Positions 8,861-15,372 of a stretch of DNA of 64,000 nt are shown here, piece after piece. A model generated the notes under the pieces. The model worked only from the letters and a program-made list of their open reading frames with translations, did no database searches and had not been told where the DNA came from. The translations under genes and the position numbers were made by a program. The DNA comes from CAZQGO01 sp964593065 (lineage in GTDB: Bacteria > Oederibacteriota > JAAXVQ01), in assembly GCA_964593065.1 (NCBI GenBank), contig CAZQGO010000008.1, positions 29,700 through 93,699 on the forward strand, given 5' to 3'. The first letter of the stretch is position 1, and every line of letters starts with the position of its first letter.

Positions 8861-9706
8861 TTATTCTTTCAGGCCCGTGGTGGCAATGGCGCTGATGAAA
8901 TTCTTCTGGGTCAGGAAAAAGATGATCAGCGCGGGCGCGGTCACCAGCACGGCGCCGGCCATCAACAGGCCCCAATCCGACCCGTGTTCCCCGTTGAGCA
9001 TGGCCAGGGCCACCGGCAGGGTGTACATGGTTTTCTTGGTCATGACGATCAAGGGCCAGATGAAGTCGTTCCAGACTCCGATGAAGGTGAAGATGCCCAG
9101 CGTGGTCAGCACGGCGCGGAGGTTGGGCATGATGATGTGCCAGTAGATGCGGAAATGGCCGCAGCCGTCGATGGTGGCGGCCTCGATGAGATCGTTGGGG
9201 ATGTTCTTGACGAACTGGCGGACCATGAAGATGCCGAACACGCCGGCGCTGCTGGGGATGATGAGCCCGAGATAGTTGTTCAACAGCCCCAGCTGCTTGA
9301 GCAGCAGGAACGACGGAATCATCGTGATCTGCAGGGGGATCATGAGCGTCGCCAAGAGCACGCCGAAAATCGCGTCCCGCTTCCAGAAACGGATCTTGGC
9401 GAAGGCGTACCCCGCCATGGAGCAGAAAAAGATGTTGGAGGCGCTGATGGACAGGGCCACGATCACGCTGTTGAGGAAGGGGCGCACCAGGTTGACCTTC
9501 TGCACGATTTCCAGGTAGTGGCTGAAGGTCAGGACGGTCGGGATCAGCTTGGGGGGATAGAGAAAGATCTCCCGGTCCACCTTGACCGAGGACAAGGCCA
9601 TCCAGATGAAGGGCAGGATGGTGAGCAGGCCGGTGACCGCCACCACCGCGTGCACCAGCACCTTCTTGCCGATCTTCTTGATTTTCATCTGCGTTCTGAA
9701 TTCCAT
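8861..9706 (-). CDS. ABC sugar transporter permease, MalG type
   Basis: 281 aa; ATG at 9706 with GGGAG six bases upstream (an in-frame TTG two codons earlier is less likely). Six hydrophobic membrane segments span the chain, starting with VVAVTGLLTILPFIWMALSS. The EAA loop that contacts the ATPase is present near residue 190 (EAATIDGCGHFRIYWHIIMP), and WNDFIWPLI plus the C-terminal FFLTQKNFISAIATTGLKE are typical of CUT1-family MalG/UgpE proteins. It forms the inner-membrane channel with the MalF-type permease 30 bp upstream and takes oligosaccharide from the binding lipoprotein. The next gene is the secreted GH2. No ATPase gene lies in the operon or window, so a shared MsmK/UgpC-like ATPase from elsewhere is needed. 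Confidence 0.93.
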   Translation of the reverse strand: MEFRTQMKIKKIGKKVLVHAVVAVTGLLTILPFIWMALSSVKVDREIFLYPPKLIPTVLTFSHYLEIVQKVNLVRPFLNSVIVALSISASNIFFCSMAGYAFAKIRFWKRDAIFGVLLATLMIPLQITMIPSFLLLKQLGLLNNYLGLIIPSSAGVFGIFMVRQFVKNIPNDLIEAATIDGCGHFRIYWHIIMPNLRAVLTTLGIFTFIGVWNDFIWPLIVMTKKTMYTLPVALAMLNGEHGSDWGLLMAGAVLVTAPALIIFFLTQKNFISAIATTGLKE

Positions 9707-9736
9707 GGGCAACTCCCGGCCGGGACCCCCGGACCG

Positions 9737-10651
9737 CTAGCGATCGTCGCGCATCAGGCGCATCTGCGCCCAGGACAGGATCAGGATGAACAGGAACAGC
9801 ACGTAGGACAGGGCCGAGGCGTACCCCATGTTGAAGTACTGGAAGCCCTGGTAGTAAATGTGCATCACGAAGGCGTAGGTGCTGTTTAACGGGCCGCCGC
9901 CCGTCATGACGTACGGCTCCGCGAAAAACTGCAGGTAGCCGATGGTGACCATGACGATCACGAACAGCAGGACGGGCTTCAATTGCGGGAGGGTGATGTA
10001 CCAGAAGCACTCCACGTCGCTGGCCCCGTCGATCTTCGCGGCTTCGTAGTAGGAGGAGGGAATGGCCTGCAGGCCGGCGAGCAGGATGACCATGTTGTAG
10101 CCGAAGTTCTTCCAGCTGGCCATGATGATGAGGGCCGGCATGGCCACCACGGGATCCTGCAGCCAGCGCGGCCCTTTCAGGCTGATGAAGGACAACAGGT
10201 GGTTGATGAGGCCGATCTGGGGTTCGTACAGCATGCGCCACACGATGGCGATGGCGACGATGGTGGTGACCACGGGCACGAAGTACAGGGTTTGGAACAG
10301 CCCCCGCCATTTCAGGAAGCCGACGTTCAACAGCAGGGCGGCGCCCAGGGAGAGCGCGATGGACACGGGCCCGGCCACCAGCAGGAAGTAAAAGGTGTTC
10401 CCCAGCCCGATCCAGAACAGGCTGTCCGAAAACATGCGCGTGAAATTGTCGAAGCCGATGAAGCGGATGTTATGCAGGTCCCGGATGGCGTTGATGTCGG
10501 CGTTGGTGAAGCTCAAGACCAGGGCGATCAGGACGGGGATGAAGAGGAAGATGACCAGGATCCCGAGCGGATAGGCGATGAAGCCCCAGCCGGACAGGTT
10601 GTCGTAGCGGCGGGTGGTCAAATGCAATTTTTCTTTGGGCTGCTCGGCCAT
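9737..10651 (-). CDS. ABC sugar transporter permease, MalF type
   Basis: 304 aa, ATG at 10651 with a GAGGAAGAGG purine run directly before it. Six membrane segments are visible (first: FIAYPLGILVIFLFIPVLIALVLSF). The EAA loop reads YYEAAKIDGASDVECFWYIT at about residue 210 and is followed by LPQLKPVLLF, as in CUT1-family MalF/UgpA permeases; the conserved YVMTGGGP motif comes shortly after. Partner of the MalG-type permease downstream. It starts 96 bp after the binding-protein gene, with a hairpin and T-tract in between that should lower its expression relative to the binding protein. Confidence 0.93.
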   Translation of the reverse strand: MAEQPKEKLHLTTRRYDNLSGWGFIAYPLGILVIFLFIPVLIALVLSFTNADINAIRDLHNIRFIGFDNFTRMFSDSLFWIGLGNTFYFLLVAGPVSIALSLGAALLLNVGFLKWRGLFQTLYFVPVVTTIVAIAIVWRMLYEPQIGLINHLLSFISLKGPRWLQDPVVAMPALIIMASWKNFGYNMVILLAGLQAIPSSYYEAAKIDGASDVECFWYITLPQLKPVLLFVIVMVTIGYLQFFAEPYVMTGGGPLNSTYAFVMHIYYQGFQYFNMGYASALSYVLFLFILILSWAQMRLMRDDR

Positions 10652-10683
10652 CCTCTTCCTCGCCCCGGCCGCCGGGCGTCTGG

Positions 10684-10729
10684 AAAAACCGCCTCCGGCC
10701 GGCGGGCCGCGGGCCTCCGCCGGAGGCGG
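10684..10729 (-). terminator. Intra-operon hairpin plus T-tract between binding protein and permease genes
   Basis: Reading leftward, an 11-bp perfect stem (arms 10719-10729 and 10689-10699, 19-base loop) is followed at once by five T (10684-10688). This is an intrinsic-terminator-like or mRNA-stabilising element. It sits just downstream of the binding-protein stop, where E. coli malE-malF carries a stabilising repeat, and would let the binding protein be made in excess over the permeases. Confidence 0.65.
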
Positions 10730-10747
10730 AACCGCGGCGCTTTCGGA

Positions 10748-11986
10748 TTAACGCGCCAAAATCTGGACGATCTTCCGGTCCACCGAGTCCGCGAAGTCCC
10801 GGACCGTGATTTTCTGGTAGATCAACTTTTCCAGCTGCAGCAGGATTTCGCCGCTGATTTCCTCCCACTGCGGGATGTTGGGCGGGCTCTGGGCGTCCCG
10901 CATCTGCTCCCCGAAGGTCCGGAGCACGGGGTCCTGTTGCAGCTGCTCGTCCTCCCAGGTTTCCAGGTTCGCCGGCAGGGCCTTGGCGATCTGGTACCAG
11001 CGCATCTGGACCTCGGGGCGGCTCAGGTACTCCAGGAATTTCCAGGCCTGGTCCTTGTGCTTCGATCCCTTGTAAATGACCATGTTGCTGCCGCCGATGA
11101 AGGAGGTGCGCTGCTTTTTCCCCGGCAGCATGGACGTCCCCAGTTTCGAGGCCACGTCCGGGGCGTAGCGGTGGATTTCCTCCACGGTCCAGGGCCCGCC
11201 GGCGAACATGCACACCTGGCCGGCTTCGAAATTCTTGATGAGCTCCGTCCCCTGCTGCCCGATCAAGGGGGCGATGCCCTCGGTGAAAAACGCCTGGTAG
11301 TACTCAATGGCCTGGATGGCTTCCGCGGTGTTGAGCGCCGGCTGCATCTGTTCGTTTAACACGCTGGCGCCGTTTTGCCACAGGGAGGCCAAAAAGAAGA
11401 AGATGCCCGCCGCCCGCACGTCCATGCCGTAGCGGGTCGTCTGGCCGCTGGCGTCCTTTTGAATGAGTTTGTTCCCGAGCTCCTGGAACGCGTACCAGTC
11501 CTCCGGGATTTTCCGGTAGCCCGCGGCCTCCACCAGGTCCTGGCGGTAAAAGAGGATGCGGGTGTCCGCGTACCAGGGCAGGCCCTGAACCTGGCCGTTG
11601 AACACGTTGGTGACCCACGAACCGTGGAAGAATTTATCCTCGGACACGACCTGGGAATTCTGGATGCGGTCGTTCAAGGGCTCGAACACGTCCAGCGCGG
11701 AAAATTGGGACATCCAGGTCGTCCCGACCTGGAACACGTCCGGCAGCGTGCCGCCGGCGGCCGCGGTCATGAGTTTTTCATGGGCCTGGCCCCAGGGGAT
11801 GCCCTGCACGTCCACGGTGATGCCGGGATTTTCCTTCTGGAACTGCTCGAGCAGGGTCTGCAGTTGCTGGCCGGCCTCGCCCATGACCCAGACGCTCAGC
11901 GCCTGGCTTTCGGTCCTGGGCCCGCAAGCGGTTGCCGCGAGCCCGGTCATGGCCATCAGGGAAATCGCCAGGAATTTCTTCAGCAT
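10748..11986 (-). CDS. Sugar-binding lipoprotein of ABC transporter (family 1 extracellular solute-binding protein)
   Basis: 412 aa. I took the ATG at 11986 because GAGGTGGAG lies about 6-9 bases before it and a lipoprotein signal follows immediately: a short basic start, a hydrophobic core and the lipobox LAATAC at residues 16-21. The open frame continues upstream but that part is unlike protein. The mature protein has the family-1 binding-protein pattern: LSVWVMG at the start, FQKENPGITVDVQGIPWGQAH, LPDVFQVGTTWMSQF, LPWYADTRILFYRQD, and later MFAGGPWTVEEI and AWKFLEYLSRPEVQMRW. It is tethered outside the inner membrane and delivers oligosaccharide to the two permeases downstream. First gene of operon A, about 200 bp after a consensus-like promoter. 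Confidence 0.93.
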   Translation of the reverse strand: MLKKFLAISLMAMTGLAATACGPRTESQALSVWVMGEAGQQLQTLLEQFQKENPGITVDVQGIPWGQAHEKLMTAAAGGTLPDVFQVGTTWMSQFSALDVFEPLNDRIQNSQVVSEDKFFHGSWVTNVFNGQVQGLPWYADTRILFYRQDLVEAAGYRKIPEDWYAFQELGNKLIQKDASGQTTRYGMDVRAAGIFFFLASLWQNGASVLNEQMQPALNTAEAIQAIEYYQAFFTEGIAPLIGQQGTELIKNFEAGQVCMFAGGPWTVEEIHRYAPDVASKLGTSMLPGKKQRTSFIGGSNMVIYKGSKHKDQAWKFLEYLSRPEVQMRWYQIAKALPANLETWEDEQLQQDPVLRTFGEQMRDAQSPPNIPQWEEISGEILLQLEKLIYQKITVRDFADSVDRKIVQILAR

Positions 11987-12190
11987 GCGCTCCACCTCTC
12001 TGCCAGGAGATGACGTGCGTAAACTGTTTGCGGAAACCGGGTACTTATTATCCGTGAGAACCGGCGCGCACGACGCACCGGGAGGAAAAGCCAGCAGGAA
12101 TTCGGCGTCGTAACCGCAGGGAGAAAACCTTGCCATTCCGGCGCGAAATGACCGAATTCAGAGAGTAAAACCGCCAGAACCGGAACGGAA

Positions 12191-12220
12191 ATAATACCAT
12201 AAGTCCAAAAAATTTGTCAA
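12191..12220 (-). promoter_or_regulatory. Sigma-70-type promoter of ABC transporter/GH2 operon A
   Basis: Minus-strand TTGACA (12215-12220), 18-bp spacer, TATTAT (12191-12196). It lies in the 345-bp gap 11987-12331, leaving a 5' leader of about 195 bases before the ATG at 11986. That leader has no obvious riboswitch or operator to my eye. The other end of the gap holds the terminator at 12256-12291. Confidence 0.75.
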
Positions 12221-12255
12221 CCAAGGCGATATTTTTTTTTATCGGGAATTTGCCC

Positions 12256-12291
12256 TAAAATACGCCGGGCGGCCTTATCGGCCGCCCGGCG
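12256..12291 (-). terminator. Intrinsic terminator after lipoprotein gene
   Basis: A perfect 12-bp GC-rich stem (12263-12274 with 12280-12291, 5-base loop), followed leftward by TATTTTA. It ends the 12332-13051 gene and insulates the operon A promoter 36 bp further on. Confidence 0.8.
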
Positions 12292-12331
12292 CCATTCCAC
12301 GATCCTGCGGATTCGTCAGGCTCCCCGCGGA

Positions 12332-13051
12332 TCACTCCCAGCCGATATCGTCATAGTAATAAAGACCGTCCCAGTATTCATAAATTTCAATATTTTTAAT
12401 GCTGCGGAGATTGACGTTGTTGAATTCCGAGGCATTGAGGGGCCAGGTGATTTTCGTCCAGGTGTTCTGCACCGAGGCGTCCGCGGAATAAAGCTCACCT
12501 GATACCACGTCGGAGCTGTCGCGGAGCTTGATCTGCACGGTGTTGCCGCCCTGCGTGTCATAAACCCAAAGATAAAGGGTCGTTCCCCCGGACAAGTCCA
12601 CCGGTGCGTGCTTGGTGGGATCCCCCGGGTCAGTGTACATGGGCTGGATGCCTTCCGTACCGCCGGTATCCCCTGCCCCGCCGTCCCTTTCGGCAAAGGC
12701 CGTGACGCTCAACGATACGGCGGATCCGCCGGGATTGACCGGGCTGCCGACCCTGGCACTGCTGGTAAACCACGCGTCCCAGGAATAATTTGCCGGTATG
12801 CCTTGCGGAGTGCCGTTGTTGTCCTCGAAATCCTGGAACATTCCCGCGGCGGGTCCGGGAATTGCAGTGGGAGTGGAGGTCGGCGTGGGCCCTCCGGGAG
12901 TGGGCGTGGACGTGGCGGTCGGCAAGGGAGTATTGGTGGGCGGCGGTGGTGCGGGCTCGGGCGCAGTCGGATTTTTGGAGCAGGAACCAAGGCTCACACC
13001 CAGTCCCACGGCCAATACCAAAAAAGCAGCGAAAAACCATTGTCTCGGCAT
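12332..13051 (-). CDS. Lipoprotein with P/T-rich linker and CBM-like domain (paralog 1)
   Basis: 239 aa; ATG at 13051 with AAAGGTG six bases upstream, chosen over a longer open frame because the lipobox (LGSC, about residue 22) needs a start here. After the lipid-anchored cysteine come SKNPTAPEP and a proline/threonine-rich linker (to about residue 68), then a ~165-residue beta-sandwich with the CBM11/CIA30-like order: MFQDFEDNNGTPQGI, LYLWVYDTQGGNTVQIKLRD, TWTKITWPLNA, IKNIEIYEYWDGLYYYDDI. The 13139-13837 product has the same plan and shares CSK-PTAP after the anchor, so they are paralogs. Probable surface or periplasmic glycan-capture lipoprotein. No homolog with known function recognised. 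Confidence 0.85.
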   Translation of the reverse strand: MPRQWFFAAFLVLAVGLGVSLGSCSKNPTAPEPAPPPPTNTPLPTATSTPTPGGPTPTSTPTAIPGPAAGMFQDFEDNNGTPQGIPANYSWDAWFTSSARVGSPVNPGGSAVSLSVTAFAERDGGAGDTGGTEGIQPMYTDPGDPTKHAPVDLSGGTTLYLWVYDTQGGNTVQIKLRDSSDVVSGELYSADASVQNTWTKITWPLNASEFNNVNLRSIKNIEIYEYWDGLYYYDDIGWE

Positions 13052-13089
13052 AGGTTTCACCTTTCCCAATGAAATAAACGGCATTTGCA

Positions 13090-13118
13090 AGTATAGCACC
13101 CGTTTTTCGGCCAGGCAA
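13090..13118 (-). promoter_or_regulatory. Promoter of lipoprotein paralog 1
   Basis: Minus-strand TTGCCT (13113-13118), 17-bp spacer, TATACT (13090-13095), with an extended -10 TG one base before it. It sits in the 87-bp gap before the ATG at 13051. Confidence 0.7.
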
Positions 13119-13138
13119 GCGGCTTTCCGGCCAGGGCT

Positions 13139-13837
13139 TTACTGGAAACCCAGGGTATCCAGGAAATAAACCCCGCCATTGTATAAATATATTTCCACGT
13201 TCATGATTTTGCTTTTGTCCAGGGGCGAGGCAAACTGGCTCAGGTCCCAATAAATCAAAGACCATTGGTTCAAGGTGGTGCTCATGGACGACCAGGCCTC
13301 CTGGGATTGGCCCAGGTTGTCGTACAGGGCCAACTTGACGGTATTCCCTCCCGCATAGCCGGACGTATCATATACCCAGATCAGAAAATTCCGGGTATAG
13401 GTCATATCAATGGGATTCCCGCCGGAGGACGGGTAGATTTTCACGGTGCCGCCGTTGTCGCCGCTGGCAGGCGCCGGTATGGTGATTTGCAGGGCCCGGG
13501 CATTGTCGTGCACCGGGGTGGCCGCAAAGGTCGAGGTGGCGCGCCAGACATCCTGGAAATAGATGTCATTGAGGGTACCGTTGCCGGTCTCGAAATTCTG
13601 ATAAGCGGCGTAGGTGGGGGTGGGCCTGGGAGTTGCCGTTACGGTCGGTGTGAAATACGTGGTGGGAGTGGAAGTCGGGCTTGGAATCAAATACGGATTC
13701 TGCGTGGGGGTGTGGGTGGGTACATAAGCTCCGGCTGCCGGCGCATCGGGCGCCGTGGGACTTTTGCTGCAGGATTGCGCCGCGATGACAATGAGCAAAA
13801 TCACTCCCAGCCAAGGCCACAGGCGGGATGAGTACAT
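13139..13837 (-). CDS. Lipoprotein with P/T-rich linker and CBM-like domain (paralog 2)
   Basis: 232 aa; ATG at 13837 with AGGGGTG five bases before it. A lipoprotein signal ends at AAQSC (residue 23). SKSPTAPDAP and a long P/T/S linker to about residue 75 follow, then a beta-sandwich: YQNFETGNGTLNDIYF, FLIWVYDTSGYAGGNTVKLAL, WSLIYWDLSQF, IMNVEIYLYNGGVYFLDTLGF. Layout and key phrases match the 12332-13051 product, so this is a duplicated pair that has diverged. It has its own promoter. Likely extracytoplasmic carbohydrate binding; no enzyme motif seen. Confidence 0.85.
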   Translation of the reverse strand: MYSSRLWPWLGVILLIVIAAQSCSKSPTAPDAPAAGAYVPTHTPTQNPYLIPSPTSTPTTYFTPTVTATPRPTPTYAAYQNFETGNGTLNDIYFQDVWRATSTFAATPVHDNARALQITIPAPASGDNGGTVKIYPSSGGNPIDMTYTRNFLIWVYDTSGYAGGNTVKLALYDNLGQSQEAWSSMSTTLNQWSLIYWDLSQFASPLDKSKIMNVEIYLYNGGVYFLDTLGFQ

Positions 13838-13871
13838 CTATCATCACCCCTTAAATTATTTCATTATAATG

Positions 13872-13900
13872 ATAATATCAGCACTTAATAATATTTTCAA
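13872..13900 (-). promoter_or_regulatory. Promoter of lipoprotein paralog 2
   Basis: Minus-strand TTGAAA (13895-13900), 17-bp spacer, TATTAT (13872-13877), inside an unusually AT-rich 93-bp gap. A second TATAAT-like hexamer lies just downstream without a good -35. Confidence 0.7.
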
Positions 13901-13930
13901 TCACTAAAAAACAGAATATTTAGGTTAAAA

Positions 13931-15205
13931 CTAATCAATAATTGCCATTTTTTTATAATTTGTTACGTTTTTCTCTCCGTTTTTCTCAATTATCATCCGA
14001 AATAGATAAATTCCAGGCGCAATTTTACTAGTGTCCCAGGATATCGTTTGCCGGGCAGGGTGGTTTTCCTTTACTTTTAATACGTTTTCACCGACGATGT
14101 TCACGACTTCCACCACAATGGAATCCACGTTCTGATCTCTCCAGAAGAAATGCACCATCCCCTTGGCCGGATTGGGATAAACTCCGTATTCCGCGGGCAT
14201 GGGGGCAATGGAAACCGTGCTGCTGGGGGTTGCCGAGGCGAATGCAGGCACCGGGCTGGCCGTACTACTCGGCGCGGGGGTCGCGGTGCGGGTGGATGAA
14301 ACCGCGGGCGTGAAACTCGGAGTGGCGGTGGCGGTCAGCACGGGTGTGGCCGTGAAGCTGGCCGAGGCCGAGGGCGTCGCCGTGGCCGAGACCACGGGCG
14401 TGGCCGTGTGGGTGGCGGACCAAGTGGCGGAGGGCGTGGCGGTCCTGGTCACGGTTGCCGTTGCGCTGGGCGTGAAGGAAGCGGAAACAGAAGGCGAAGC
14501 CGTGGGCGTGCGCGTGTCGCTGGGCGAAGCGGTCGGGGTGGCGGTGGGCGAGGCCGTGGCCGTCGGCGTCCGGGTAAAAGTCGGCGAGGCGGTGGGTGTC
14601 CGGCTGGGGGTCGGGGTGGGCGGCGAGACCTGGACGTCGTCCAGGAAAAGCGCCGCCTGGCCGGAAGCGTCCTGGGCCCCGGAAATCCAGAACCCGATCT
14701 CCCCCACCTGGTCCCGCGGCGTAATGCCGGAAATGTCCCAGGTCACGGATTGCCAGCCGCTGCTCGGAAAAATGCCCTGGGTGGTTCCTCCGCTGTGATA
14801 CTCCCAACCCAAGCCGTTGTAGCGCCATAAATAGGGCTGCACCCAAAGCCAGTTGGTATTCCAGGTCCCGCCGACCACGCGGACCCAGAGCACGACGTTG
14901 TTCAAGCCGGTATAATCCGCGGACGGGCTGTAGTAGCGCACGCCTTCGCCCTGCACGGCCCCCCCCACGTCCTTGGCGTCCAGGTTCAGGGGGTAGGCCA
15001 GACTGCGGCTGCCGCCGTGGGCCGTGGCCGTGGTGTTGGCCGGCGCTCCCAGGCTGATGTTGCTGACCTTGTCCTGCCAGCTTTGCGTGGTGCCGTCTTC
15101 AAAATCATACAGAACCGGCGTTGCGGCCAACGCGAGCGCGGTCCCGGTCAGAACGACGCCCGTTGCCAGCAAGCCGGCCCGCATGCCAATGCCATGCCGC
15201 GTCAT
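13931..15205 (-). CDS. Secreted CBM-like protein with S/T/P linker and type-IX-like C-terminal sorting domain
   Basis: 424 aa; ATG at 15205, with GGGGGG nine bases before it. A signal peptide ends near residue 27 (ALALA-ATP). Residues about 28-195 are a CBM11/CIA30-like sandwich (YDFEDGTTQSWQDKV, VVLWVRVVGGTW, WQSVTWDISG, AALFLDDVQVS). Then comes a ~140-residue low-complexity linker of Thr, Ser, Pro and Ala with irregular TPTASPT-like repeats. The last ~85 residues (YGVYPNPAKG, VEVVNIVGENVLKV, TISWDTSKIAPGIYLFRMI) match a type A sorting domain of the type IX system. The linker and tail are AT-richer than the rest of the gene. Probably displayed on the cell surface to bind polysaccharide, consistent with the PorV-like gene at 788-1657. 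Confidence 0.87.
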   Translation of the reverse strand: MTRHGIGMRAGLLATGVVLTGTALALAATPVLYDFEDGTTQSWQDKVSNISLGAPANTTATAHGGSRSLAYPLNLDAKDVGGAVQGEGVRYYSPSADYTGLNNVVLWVRVVGGTWNTNWLWVQPYLWRYNGLGWEYHSGGTTQGIFPSSGWQSVTWDISGITPRDQVGEIGFWISGAQDASGQAALFLDDVQVSPPTPTPSRTPTASPTFTRTPTATASPTATPTASPSDTRTPTASPSVSASFTPSATATVTRTATPSATWSATHTATPVVSATATPSASASFTATPVLTATATPSFTPAVSSTRTATPAPSSTASPVPAFASATPSSTVSIAPMPAEYGVYPNPAKGMVHFFWRDQNVDSIVVEVVNIVGENVLKVKENHPARQTISWDTSKIAPGIYLFRMIIEKNGEKNVTNYKKMAIID

Positions 15206-15256
15206 CTGCAGCCACCCCCCTTTTCCATGCACCCTCCGCCCTCACGGGGCGCCCCT

Positions 15257-15285
15257 ATTTTCCCCTTATCCGGAATATTTGACAA
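15257..15285 (-). promoter_or_regulatory. Candidate promoter with overlapping operator-like dyad
   Basis: Minus-strand TTGTCA (15280-15285), 17-bp spacer, GAAAAT (15257-15262), about 50 bp before the ATG at 15205. A dyad covers the -35: outer arms TTTGAC/GTCAAA at 15278-15283 and 15297-15302 around an inner CCGA/TCGG pair. The weak -10 and dyad suggest regulated expression; this is a proposal. Confidence 0.45.
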
Positions 15286-15310
15286 TCCGATTTTCGGTCA
15301 AATTGCGGAT

Positions 15311-15351
15311 AAAATAAAAAACCTCTCCCCCGCCTGGCGGCGGGGGAGAGG
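15311..15351 (-). terminator. Strong intrinsic terminator after GH35 gene (operon C)
   Basis: A perfect 13-bp stem (15322-15334 with 15339-15351, 4-base loop) is followed leftward by TTTTTTATTTT. It ends the GH161-like/GH35 operon 21 bp after the GH35 stop. Confidence 0.92.
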
Positions 15352-15372
15352 CGGGAGCGCAGAGAAGCGGTC

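Noticed and set aside
14199..14798. Valine/glycine-rich rightward frame (repeated GVAV).
   Set aside because: It is the antisense reading of the S/T/P linker in the 13931-15205 gene.
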